43,220 bases of DNA from Pirellulaceae bacterium (GTDB lineage Bacteria; Planctomycetota; Planctomycetia; Pirellulales; Pirellulaceae), in contig JAKVBZ010000042.1 in assembly GCA_022448645.1 (NCBI GenBank), positions 1 to 43,220 of the forward strand. The letters run 5' to 3'. The first letter of the stretch is position 1; every line of letters begins with the position of its first letter. This document shows positions 25,295 to 32,878 of this stretch, piece after piece. The notes under the pieces were generated by a model. It was not told the origin of the DNA. It saw only the letters and a list, made by a program, of their open reading frames with translations, and did no database searches. The position numbers were made by a program, and so were the translations under genes.

Positions 25295-26323
25295 ATGCAG
25301 TTGATTAAACGCATCGCCTATTGCCGCGCGGGCTTGATTGGAAATCCGTCGGATGGTTATTCCGGAAAGACGATCGCTTTGACGATGAAGGATTTTCATG
25401 CCGAAGCCGAACTGTTTCCTTCTGCGCAGATGGAGATCCAGACACCGCCCGATGATTCTAATTCTTTCTCGTCATTAAACGAGATGATCGATCACATCAA
25501 TCTGGATGGTTACTATGGTGGAGATCGTTTGATTAAAGCCACGATTAAAACACTCGTCGAGTACTGCCATGAATATCAATCCATTGACGACTCGTTGTTT
25601 CGACAGCCATTCACGATTCGTTATTCGACGAACATCCCTCGGGGAGTCGGATTGGCTGGGTCCAGCGCCATTGTCGTCGCGACGCTTCGCTGCCTGATGG
25701 ATCATTTGCAGATCGATATCCCATCGCCGATTCAAGCCGCATTGGCCCGGTATGTAGAAAATGACGAGCTAGGGATCGCCTGCGGTTTTCAAGACCGGGT
25801 GGCTCAAGTCTACGAAGGCCTCGTTGGGATGAATTTTCAGGCAATGCCTTGGGAAGATGGCCAGCAATGCGGGCATTATGAATATATCGATAGCAGTCGG
25901 CTGCCCCCCATTTACCTTGTCTACAACCGCCGGGCGTCGAAGTCGTCGGGCAAAGTCCACGGAAGACTGCGCAATGAGATCAACGACGATCCTCGACTAC
26001 AAGGAACCATGGATCAAATCGCCAACCTAGTTCCTCCCGCACGAGAAGCCATTGAATCAGGAGATACTGAACAACTGCATTCCTTGATGAATCGCAATTT
26101 TGACCTGAGGGCTGAGCTGTACGGTATTCGTTCGAGCGATATGGCGATGGTCAAGACAGCTCGCGAGGTGGGCGCTTCTGCCAAGTTTGCTGGTTCCGGA
26201 GGAGCCATTGTGGGCACCTTCCAAGACGATGCGATGTTTCAAGCCTTATGTGAGGCTATGCACCGCCAGAATGCGGCTTGGACTGTCGTTCGTCCAACGA
26301 TAGCGCATCCATCATCGCCATAA
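25295..26323 (+). CDS. GHMP kinase resembling plant glucuronokinase
   Basis: Anomeric sugar kinase of the GHMP superfamily, 342 residues. The match to plant glucuronokinase runs along the whole protein as recalled from the family: AGLIGNPSDGYSGKTI (12-27), DGYYGGDRLIKA (71-82), the phosphate loop TNIPRGVGLAGSSAIV (112-127), ELGIACGFQDRVAQVYEGLV (158-177), LPPIYLVY, SGKVHGRLRNE, LMNRNFDLR and KFAGSGGAIV (297-306). These identities are much closer than to galactokinase or mevalonate kinase. The expected reaction is ATP + D-glucuronate to D-glucuronate 1-phosphate. The start at 25295 (MQLIKRIAYCRAG) sits 4 bases after the nucleotidyltransferase stop, a tight operon. Exact substrate is inferred. 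Confidence 0.85.
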   Translation: MQLIKRIAYCRAGLIGNPSDGYSGKTIALTMKDFHAEAELFPSAQMEIQTPPDDSNSFSSLNEMIDHINLDGYYGGDRLIKATIKTLVEYCHEYQSIDDSLFRQPFTIRYSTNIPRGVGLAGSSAIVVATLRCLMDHLQIDIPSPIQAALARYVENDELGIACGFQDRVAQVYEGLVGMNFQAMPWEDGQQCGHYEYIDSSRLPPIYLVYNRRASKSSGKVHGRLRNEINDDPRLQGTMDQIANLVPPAREAIESGDTEQLHSLMNRNFDLRAELYGIRSSDMAMVKTAREVGASAKFAGSGGAIVGTFQDDAMFQALCEAMHRQNAAWTVVRPTIAHPSSP

Positions 26324-26339
26324 CACCTTGTTGTGTTTT

Positions 26340-27803
26340 CTAGGCACGATACTTTCTGGCGACTTCGACCAGGGTTCTTACCATGACTCCGGTTCCTCCG
26401 CCGTCGGACCAAGGCTTTGCTTTGTCGAGGAATGACGGACCGGCGATGTCCAAATGAACCCAAGGAATCTCGTTAACGAATTCTTCCAACAGTTTGGCCG
26501 CCGTTATGGCGCCTCCCCAGCGGCCGTTCCCCACATTCTTGATGTCAGCGACTTCGCTTTTGATCTCCTCGCCAAATTCAGGAAACATGGGCAGTTGCCA
26601 GATGGGTTCACCACATGTTTGGGCGGCTTCGATGACAGTCTCGCACCATGGTTGATCGTTGGCCATGGCGCCCACAACATCGTTTCCCAGTGCTACCACA
26701 CAAGCACCGGTTAGCGTGGCGAGATCAATTATCTTGGCCGGCTGTCGCTCGGCTGCGACCTGGAGGGCGTCGGCTAACACCAATCGGCCTTCTGCATCCG
26801 TGTTGTGTACTTCAATCGTTTTACCATTTCGAGTAGTGAGAACATCTCCCAGTTTATAACTCTCGCCACTGACCATATTTTCTACCAAGCCCATCACCCC
26901 CAGCACGTTCACAGGCAATTTGAGTTTGGCGATGGCTTGTACCGCGGCCAATACGGTAGCGGCACCTGCCATATCACATTTCATTGCCAGCATGCCATCG
27001 CTCGGTTTCAGCGACAGCCCGCCCGAATCGAACGTGACCCCTTTTCCGACGAAGGCCAGCGGTGCATCTTTTTTGTTGGACGCTCCTTGATACTGGAGGA
27101 TCACCAATCGAGGAGGTTGGGCAGAGCCGCGAGCGACTGCCAATAACGCACCACAACGTTCCTGAGCAAGGCGTGATTCATCCCAGATTTCTATTTCTAG
27201 ATCACACTCGTTGGCAACTTGGCTAGCGCGATCCGCGAACGATTCGGGATAGATAGCTGCCGGAGGTTCGTTGACCAACTCTCGAGCCAAATTGACAGAG
27301 ACACCTTGGATTTGCGCCACGCGCAGGATTTCTGTCGACGCTCCACTCACCAACAATTCTCCGAACGGATGTCTTTTCTTTTCCATGCGGTAGAGATCCT
27401 GACCTTGGCAACCGACACAAACTCCTGCCAATGCAGCCTGCCAGGTGTCGTCAGACCATTTTGGGTCCAGATACATCGCTACACGCTGACGTGGATGCGC
27501 TGCGAGTTTTCGAGCGGCAGCACCGGCCGCTCGAAAAGCCGCTTTGCCGTCCAGCTTGTCACGTTTTCCGAGACCGACGATGAGTACTTGAGGGGCGGCG
27601 ATACCGGCTGGGCCCAGTAGAGGCACGATTTCTCCACAACTTCCTGTCAATTCCTTTGATTCGACCAGTTGCGACAACAAGTCCGTGGTACCTGGACCGA
27701 GTTCCGACACGTGACCGGCAAGAGGAGAATCTTGGTAGGTGCCGAGCACAATCGCATCGGCATCGATTTCTGAAAAACGATCATTGGTTGCGTGAATTTG
27801 CAT
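26340..27803 (-). CDS. pepA: Leucyl aminopeptidase, M17 family
   Basis: Cytosolic hexameric aminopeptidase with two metal ions, 487 residues, releasing N-terminal residues from peptides. The signature NTDAEGRL is at 334-341. Upstream are the metal-binding VGKGVTFDSGGLSLKP (252-267) and MKCDMAGAATVLA (~274-286) stretches with Lys and Asp ligands, and the end VHLDIAGPSF with TGVMVRTLVEVA is typical of the family. The N-terminal domain (ADAIVLGTYQDSP) is of normal size. It converges on the kinase gene, with 16 bases between stop codons, and stands alone in its strand. Confidence 0.95.
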   Translation of the reverse strand: MQIHATNDRFSEIDADAIVLGTYQDSPLAGHVSELGPGTTDLLSQLVESKELTGSCGEIVPLLGPAGIAAPQVLIVGLGKRDKLDGKAAFRAAGAAARKLAAHPRQRVAMYLDPKWSDDTWQAALAGVCVGCQGQDLYRMEKKRHPFGELLVSGASTEILRVAQIQGVSVNLARELVNEPPAAIYPESFADRASQVANECDLEIEIWDESRLAQERCGALLAVARGSAQPPRLVILQYQGASNKKDAPLAFVGKGVTFDSGGLSLKPSDGMLAMKCDMAGAATVLAAVQAIAKLKLPVNVLGVMGLVENMVSGESYKLGDVLTTRNGKTIEVHNTDAEGRLVLADALQVAAERQPAKIIDLATLTGACVVALGNDVVGAMANDQPWCETVIEAAQTCGEPIWQLPMFPEFGEEIKSEVADIKNVGNGRWGGAITAAKLLEEFVNEIPWVHLDIAGPSFLDKAKPWSDGGGTGVMVRTLVEVARKYRA

Positions 27804-28149
27804 GGCACGTCCAACAAGAGATAGTAAGTCTATGCGTCAATCGCGTCAGGTGAACTACGCACGTTTTGTAACAACTAATAGTCGGACTTGATAGGGGTTC
27901 AGCCGAATAGGTGATCCCTTCGTCTTTTTCTACCACCGAGCCGTAGGTGCTGGCTTCATTGGTCTGCAGGCTCTTGCGGCTTGGCGGTAAACAAATCGCC
28001 TGAGATGTCATGCGTTGGTCATCCCATGCCAACGTACCGTGTCATCGAGATGCAAGATTTTCCTAACCTGTCATTTCAGAAAGCGTGGATGCCAGATTGT
28101 CGGTTGACAGAGGATCACAGCAACCAACGCAATGTCATTCTGCTGCCAG
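27804..28149. other. Spacer between pepA and the Rieske fragment
   Basis: About 350 bases. No complete gene is seen. On the minus strand, short frames such as one ending DLFTAKPQEPADQ before a stop look like decayed coding sequence, but they are too short to name. Confidence 0.35.
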
Positions 28150-28341
28150 TCAAGCATCCAGTTGGTTTTGAGGAGGCAAGTTCACGTAGACCTCTTCGTC
28201 ATCGACGTTGACTGGAAATACCTTCACGGAATACTCCCCTTCACTCAGACATTGATCCGTAGCTAGTGGAAAGGGTTTCTTGTGCAGCGGACAGATGACT
28301 TTTGGTTCGTTACCAGCACTTCCGACGATCCACGATGTGAT
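28150..28341 (-). pseudogene. Truncated Rieske/NirD-like fragment
   Basis: The minus strand encodes the C-terminal half of a small Rieske [2Fe-2S] protein, closest to nitrite reductase small subunit NirD: GSAGNEPKVICPLHKKPF, then ATDQCLSEGEYSVKVFPV, VDDEEVYVNLP and a stop at 28150-28152. The second cluster motif CPLHK is intact, but the first half with the CxH motif is absent. The frame has no ATG, GTG or TTG start before an upstream stop and runs into the 3' end of the DUF1080 gene. The simplest reading is a gene cut by a rearrangement that brought the DUF1080 gene next to it. No nirB or nitrate gene is nearby. Confidence 0.7.
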
Positions 28342-28351
28342 CCGTCTTCGG

Positions 28352-29023
28352 TTATTTAGAGAGCTCTTCCAATCGCGTCAGTCGTATATTGCGGAGGGCA
28401 GCCTGAGTGTACCAGGTTGCAATGCCCAGCGGCCGCAGGGGTTCCTGTTCCCACCAAATGGAAAAGCTTCGATTCTCGGTATCGAGATCGATTATTTCCT
28501 TGTCATCAATCCAGGCTAGGATTTTATCGTGCGTAACACGAAGACGAATCTTGTACCACTGATTTTGCTTGTAAGAGCGAAATGTTGCCGTCTCATTCTC
28601 GATGGCTGACACACCGTCGACATTGGATAGTCCTGTAGCACCACCTCCCCAGCCGCCGACAATCAAGGTCACATAGGATTCATTGTAAGGGAATGTCAAA
28701 CCGCAAAAGAAATCAGAACCTTTTACGCGTTTGGCTTCTAGCTGCAGCTCGTAATTCATGCGGGGGACACGTCGCGTACAGGTAATACCGGTACCAGCGT
28801 TGCCGGCGCCTAAGCCAATTATTCTGTCCTTGACTGATATCTTGCCATGGTCACGAAAAAAAGCTTCTTCGGGAATACGCCATCCGTTCAAAGTTTTTCC
28901 ATCGAATAAGTCAATTGGCTTGCCTAGAGGGAATTCATCCGGTGTCTCTTCTGCAGAAGCGATTGCTGTTGGGTAGATGCACGGCAACAACAGCAGGGTG
29001 GGAAACAGAGTCTTTCTAAGCAC
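28352..29023 (-). CDS. Secreted DUF1080 (3-keto-disaccharide hydrolase-like) protein
   Basis: Exported protein of 223 residues with a concanavalin-like beta-sandwich; DUF1080 members act on 3-keto-glycosides or bind sugars. After a signal peptide (TLFPTLLLLPCIYPTAIASA) come the family features IDLFDGKTLNGWRIP, the start of the fold, then YELQLEAKRVKGSDFFCGLTFP, WYKIRLRVTHDKILAWIDDKEII and ALRNIRLTRL near the end (given in part). The start is GTG at 29023 with AAGGA a few bases before it. Planctomycetes have expanded this family. Its 3' end is complete but abuts the truncated Rieske fragment, and a broken PEP-CTERM gene lies upstream. Confidence 0.88.
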   Translation of the reverse strand: MLRKTLFPTLLLLPCIYPTAIASAEETPDEFPLGKPIDLFDGKTLNGWRIPEEAFFRDHGKISVKDRIIGLGAGNAGTGITCTRRVPRMNYELQLEAKRVKGSDFFCGLTFPYNESYVTLIVGGWGGGATGLSNVDGVSAIENETATFRSYKQNQWYKIRLRVTHDKILAWIDDKEIIDLDTENRSFSIWWEQEPLRPLGIATWYTQAALRNIRLTRLEELSK

Positions 29024-29056
29024 GTGAGGATTCCTTTATCAACTGGGAACACACCT

Positions 29057-29275
29057 TCAATATTTTGTTTGACGGACCATTCCGATGCTGAGAACCCCCA
29101 ACAACAGAAGGCCGCAGGTACTTGGTTCTAGAACTGACTACCAGGGTCTTAGAGACACTCCCTGTTCTGTCGATGTTTGCGAGGAAGCGTGTGGCGTCAG
29201 TGCGATCAGAAAGATCGCCGCCCCTCACGCTATGAACGAACCCATGGCGACGAGAAACAGGTATGGACATACCGT
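29057..29275 (-). pseudogene. Remnant of a PEP-CTERM protein gene
   Basis: One minus-strand frame ends with VLEPSTCGLLLLGVLSIG and MVRQTKY before the stop at 29057-29059, a clear PEP-CTERM tag: EPST, hydrophobic helix, basic end. The same frame upstream carries a signal-peptide-like stretch (GAAIFLIALTPHASSQ) only about 15 residues before the tag, but is broken by TGA and TAG codons. The mature domain is missing, so this looks like an internal deletion followed by decay. A frameshift from the neighbouring open frame is the other possible explanation. Confidence 0.5.
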
Positions 29276-29384
29276 TCGGTCTCCCATCCCCAAATGACCA
29301 CTGTGCAAACGATCCAGTGCAGGGCACACGGACCATTTTAATGGAAGCCTTACAAATCGGCAAATTACATCTTCTGCGCATGAA

Positions 29385-29418
29385 CACACCCTGAACAGTG
29401 AGTTCTGTTCAGGGTGTG
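29385..29418 (-). terminator. Perfect 13-bp hairpin downstream of the HMA lipoprotein gene
   Basis: CACACCCTGAACA (29385-29397) and TGTTCAGGGTGTG (29406-29418) are exact inverted copies around an 8-base loop. The hairpin starts 35 bases after the stop codon of the HMA gene, so a terminator or RNA-stabilising hairpin for that transcript is likely. No long T run follows in either direction. Confidence 0.65.
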
Positions 29419-29453
29419 GTTTACTCTTCAACCGAGAATGGGAGCGACGCGGG

Positions 29454-29786
29454 TCAGTTAACCACGGTCGCAGGAAATTTGGCCTCCTCAAGCGCCTGCA
29501 AGGCACCTTCGGTGTCGAATTCTTCTTCGGTCAACTCCACGGTGGCCATTCGATTTTCAAAATCAATGTCAACTTTCGCTACACCCGGTAGCGCGCCCAG
29601 CGCTTTTTCAACCGCTGCGACACAACCGACCGGTCACGTCATGTCCGGGACGTTGAAACTAACGGTGTTAACGGCGGCGGTGGCATCTGCCGAACTTGAT
29701 GCCGTGTCGCTCGTGGATGTGTCTTGTGTGGCCGAACAGCCGATCGCCAACAGACACACCAGCAGGGATACCTTGCGATGAACCAT
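29454..29786 (-). CDS. HMA-domain lipoprotein with in-frame TGA, candidate selenoprotein
   Basis: Small envelope protein, 110 residues if TGA at 29634-29636 is read through. MVHRKVSLLVCLLAIGC is a lipoprotein signal with lipobox AIGC, then a Ser/Thr/Ala linker. The HMA (MerP/copper chaperone-like) fold follows: VSFNVPDMT, TGA, PVGCVAAVEKALGALPGVAKVDIDF (in part: PVGCVAAVEKAL and PGVAKVDIDFENRMATVEL), ending FPATVVN. The TGA is codon 51, exactly where the first Cys of the metal site is expected (MTCP-x-GC). Cys55 is kept. The frame is otherwise intact for 59 codons. AAGGAG (29792-29797) and a good promoter precede it. Selenocysteine is the favoured reading; a recent nonsense mutation or a sequence error (TGC/TGT) are the alternatives. 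Confidence 0.75.
29598..29617 (-). promoter_or_regulatory. Candidate bacterial SECIS hairpin
   Basis: On the minus strand, CAGCG (29617-29613) and CGCTG (29602-29598) form a 5-bp stem around the 10-base loop GTTGAAAAAG. The stem begins 16 bases and the loop 21 bases after the in-frame TGA, and the first loop base is G. Bacterial SECIS elements are described as a small stem-loop within the reading frame soon after UGA, with a G among the first loop bases. The fit is by geometry only; a 5-bp stem can occur by chance. Confidence 0.5.
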
Positions 29787-30109
29787 GCGTTCTCCTTTCC
29801 AAAAGGTGTTGGTGTGAACAATCGCAAGTGGCTATTGTACTCATGAATGTTGGCCGTTGACAATCTTGACAAGTCGGAGCCGTAAGAAGTTTTGTTGGAA
29901 ACCGTCAATGGGCTGTCGAATTCCCTGTCAGCGGGTGGCTGTTTGTGCCCCAAATTGCCACGTCGCAAACGCCTTAACTTCTAAGTTTGACTTTTTATTC
30001 CCAGTATCCCATCATACGGTGGCACTTTGTTGGCAAGAAAAGTGTGTTTTCAACGAATAGCAGTTGATTTCACGGCCAAGTGTCCTTTTCCCATTGTAGG
30101 GGTCATACC
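29787..30109. other. Divergent spacer between HMA lipoprotein and NfeD-like genes
   Basis: About 320 bases. It contains the promoter of the HMA gene described above. No further gene is supported; a short plus-strand frame from 29857 lacks a ribosome binding site and coding character. A promoter for the NfeD-flotillin unit is expected in the right half. Confidence 0.5.
29834..29863 (-). promoter_or_regulatory. Sigma-70-type promoter of the HMA lipoprotein gene
   Basis: Minus strand: -35 TTGTCA (29863-29858), 18-base spacer, -10 TACAAT (29839-29834), each one mismatch from consensus. It predicts a leader of about 40 bases ending in the strong ribosome binding site AAGGAG. The good promoter and ribosome binding site speak against a long-dead gene. 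Confidence 0.55.
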
Positions 30110-30712
30110 ATGGAATTTGTTTATCTCGCCTGCGCTGCCGTAGGAGGAACCCTGCTGGTCATTCAGTTCGTCACGACCGTCGTTGGATTGGGCGGTGAGG
30201 ACGTAGACTTTGATGTCGGCGCCAACGTACCCGACGACCTTGATTTTGGAGACCCCGGCGGTGACGCGGCCGTGTACGGTTCCACTTGGATTTTTGCGGT
30301 GATTTCGTTCAAAACGCTTGTCGCCGCGTTCACCTTTTTCGGACTTGCCGGTATGGCTGGTCAGTCTGCCGGATGGACAAACATTTCGGCCTTGTTCGTT
30401 GCACTGGTGGCCGGATTGTCAGCGATGTTCATGGTGCACTGGTTGATGCAGGGACTGCACAAGCTGAACCACGACGGCTCGGTTAGAATTGAACGGGCTG
30501 TCGGTAAACGTGGCACCGTGTACGTGCCGATCCCTCCTGGCAAGGAAGGAGAGGGCAAAGTGCAGATGCGTTTGCAAAACCGAATTGTGGAGTTAAAGGC
30601 TGTCACGAGCCAAACAGAGAAGCTACCGACGGGTGCCAGCGTGGAAGTTGTTCAAATACTGACGCCCACGACTGTGGAAGTAGAATTGATTTCGGAAACG
30701 AAGATCAGTTGA
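30110..30712 (+). CDS. NfeD-like membrane protein, flotillin partner
   Basis: Membrane protein of 200 residues with three predicted transmembrane segments (~5-27, ~61-84, ~94-112) and a C-terminal OB-fold of the NfeD/YuaF kind (~130-195; VGKRGTVYVPIPPGKEGEGKV, in part). The loop after the first segment is strongly acidic (GGEDVDFDVGANVPDDLDFGD, in part). AGGGG lies before the ATG at 30110. NfeD/YuaF proteins are known to be encoded next to flotillin genes and to work with them in membrane microdomains. Here the flotillin gene starts 80 bases downstream on the same strand. Confidence 0.85.
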   Translation: MEFVYLACAAVGGTLLVIQFVTTVVGLGGEDVDFDVGANVPDDLDFGDPGGDAAVYGSTWIFAVISFKTLVAAFTFFGLAGMAGQSAGWTNISALFVALVAGLSAMFMVHWLMQGLHKLNHDGSVRIERAVGKRGTVYVPIPPGKEGEGKVQMRLQNRIVELKAVTSQTEKLPTGASVEVVQILTPTTVEVELISETKIS

Positions 30713-30792
30713 TCAAGTTCAGCACATAATGATGTTGAGGATTCGATTTTGTAGAATCCAATACAAAGTCTTTGTTGAAAAAGGAAAACGTC

Positions 30793-32427
30793 ATGCACTT
30801 GAATTATACGAATCAAGTTCTTTGGGGGGCTTTCGATTCTACGACGATGATTGTCGGAATCATCATGATTGCGACAGCATTAATCTTTCTGTCAGTCCTT
30901 TTTATACTAATTAGACAATACAAACGATGTCCCAGTAATCGCGTATTGGTCATCTATGGAAAAACGGTGAAGGGCCAGGCTGCGCGGACCGTCCACGGTG
31001 GTGCGGCGTTCGTGTGGCCACTCATTCAAGATTATGACTATCTGAGCCTGGAACCGATTCAAATCGAAATTCCGCTGCGAGGCGCATTGTCGATCGAGAA
31101 CATTCGCGTCAACGTGCCTAGCGTCTTTACCGTGGCCGTCGGCACCGAATCGGCTGTGATGCAGAATGCATCCATTCGTTTGCTGGGGTTGTCTGTGTCG
31201 GAAGTTCGCCAGCAAGCAGAAGAAATAATCTTTGGCCAGTTGCGACAGGTGATCGCCTCGATGCGCATCGAAGACATCAACCGTGATCGCGACACGTTCC
31301 TGCAACATATCCAGACTTCTTTGGAACCTGAATTGAACAAAGTCGGTTTGGTTCTCATTAACGTCAATATCACCGACATCACTGATGAGTCGGGTTACAT
31401 TGACGCGATTGGTCAGAAAGCTGCCTCAGAAGCCATCCAATTGGCCCGTGGTGATGTTGCTGACAACGAAAAGATGGGTGAAACCCGTGTGGCTACCGCC
31501 GAACGAGATAAGTCGATTCAAGTCGCTAATGCCCGCAAAGAACAAACGGTGGGTACGCGTGAAGCCGAACGTGACAAGGCGATTCGTGTTGCCGACATGG
31601 AAAAAGAACAAACGATTGGAGAGCGAAGCGCTGAATTCGAACGGGAATCTCAGGTGAAAGAGTCGGAACGTCAAATGCGTGTGTCCGTCGCCGATGCGGA
31701 AGCGACGGCTATCGAAGGCGAAAATCTGGCTCAAGCCAAAGTGGCTCATTCACAGGCCGAATTGGCGGTGCAGCGAGCTCAGGCTTATGAGCTTGGTGAA
31801 AGCCGAAAGAAAGAAGCCGAAGCTGCCGTGTTGGAGGTCCAAAACCGAGCCATGGCCAAGGCGGCTCTCGCCGACGCTGAACGCGTGGAAGCCGAACAAC
31901 GTGCCCAGCTTGAGGCTCCTGCGAAAGCGGAAAAGGCACGGATCGTTGTCGATGCCGAAGCAGAAGCCGCCCGTAAGCGAGTCGACGCAGAGGCTGAAGC
32001 GGATGCGATCTACGCCAAGTTGGATGCCGAAGCTCGAGGTCAATTCGAGATTCTGGCCAAGAAGGGTGAAGGTTTGCAGCGGATCATCGATGCCTGCGGT
32101 GGATCGAAGGAAGCTTTTCAAATCCTGATGCTCGAACATCTTGACCATCTGGCCGAATCGTCTGCCAAAGCGATTTCCAACATCAAGTTCGATAAGGTGG
32201 TCGTGTGGGAAAATGGCAGTCAGGATGGACGAACGAATACAGCCGATTTCCTGACGGGCATGGCCAAAACATTGCCCCCCATGATGCAGGTCATGCGCGA
32301 TATTGGCGGTGTCGAACTACCTGAGTCGCTCGTCAACTTGAGCGAAGATGCCAAAGCCGACCCGCCGCCAACCACGCCAGCCACGCCAACCACGTCAACC
32401 AAAGAGGATGGGCCGAAGGACTCCTAG
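30793..32427 (+). CDS. floT: Flotillin-family (SPFH/band 7) membrane scaffold protein
   Basis: Membrane-anchored scaffold protein of 544 residues that forms large oligomers in membrane microdomains. An N-terminal transmembrane segment (MIVGIIMIATALIFLSVLFIL in part, ~20-42) is followed by the SPFH domain (~48-215; NRVLVIYGKTVKG, VNVPSVFTVAVG, GQLRQVIASMRIEDINRDR in part). A long Ala/Glu-rich helical region with repeated EAE/AEA patterns (~230-430) is the flotillin coiled coil. The tail is Pro/Thr-rich (PPPTTPATPTTSTKEDG). AAGGA precedes the ATG at 30793; a TTG start at 30772 is less likely. It forms a unit with the NfeD-like gene. Confidence 0.92.
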   Translation: MHLNYTNQVLWGAFDSTTMIVGIIMIATALIFLSVLFILIRQYKRCPSNRVLVIYGKTVKGQAARTVHGGAAFVWPLIQDYDYLSLEPIQIEIPLRGALSIENIRVNVPSVFTVAVGTESAVMQNASIRLLGLSVSEVRQQAEEIIFGQLRQVIASMRIEDINRDRDTFLQHIQTSLEPELNKVGLVLINVNITDITDESGYIDAIGQKAASEAIQLARGDVADNEKMGETRVATAERDKSIQVANARKEQTVGTREAERDKAIRVADMEKEQTIGERSAEFERESQVKESERQMRVSVADAEATAIEGENLAQAKVAHSQAELAVQRAQAYELGESRKKEAEAAVLEVQNRAMAKAALADAERVEAEQRAQLEAPAKAEKARIVVDAEAEAARKRVDAEAEADAIYAKLDAEARGQFEILAKKGEGLQRIIDACGGSKEAFQILMLEHLDHLAESSAKAISNIKFDKVVVWENGSQDGRTNTADFLTGMAKTLPPMMQVMRDIGGVELPESLVNLSEDAKADPPPTTPATPTTSTKEDGPKDS

Positions 32428-32878
32428 TCGCGGTTTGAGTTTGGTTCCGCGATGGTTGTTGCACCAGCGCGTCTCTGAATTCCTTGGCAGCGCTCCGAGT
32501 GATTTCCTGCGTTGTTAAGGAACATGTTGGCGCCAAAGTGAAAGCTTGCTGTTTTCGCCAACTTGTACTGGTGCCCAAGGATTTGTGCTCTGCCGCTACC
32601 ACATCCGGCAGCGCAAGCAAAAATGCTTGTGGATGTTGAATGACACTTCGTTGCAACTCGACGACACGAGGAGCAACGAAAAGCCCCAACGCACCACCTC
32701 TATCAACCACTGGGTGCCACGTGCTCACCGAGCTGTTCCGTCAACGGCCTGAGTGTCACGCTGCGATTGGTACGGTCAATGTGCATTGGTATCAAACTGA
32801 ACGCATCAGTCCGTTTGTGGCTGCCTGTCTAGATCTTGCGCAGCGCTGCAGTGGTTGATCATCTGGAACGGAAAGGAA
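32428..32878. other. Spacer between flotillin gene and membrane protein gene
   Basis: About 450 bases between convergent genes. No gene, repeat or clear hairpin was recognised. Confidence 0.45.

Larger units (their letters stand above)
29024..29453. other. Spacer with PEP-CTERM gene remnant and strong hairpin
   Basis: Between the DUF1080 gene and the HMA lipoprotein gene. It contains the decayed PEP-CTERM gene (29057-29275) and the 13-bp perfect hairpin (29385-29418). The plus-strand frames over it are shadows. Confidence 0.55.

Noticed and set aside
29200..29260. Second selenocysteine TGA in the PEP-CTERM remnant
   Set aside because: The same frame also has a TAG, the mature domain is missing and the TGA is not at a Cys-like position; decay explains it better.
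29398..29781. Plus-strand frame of 127 codons over the HMA gene
   Set aside because: Low-complexity Ser/Ala/Thr translation with no known pattern; the opposite strand has a signal peptide, an HMA fold, ribosome binding site and promoter.
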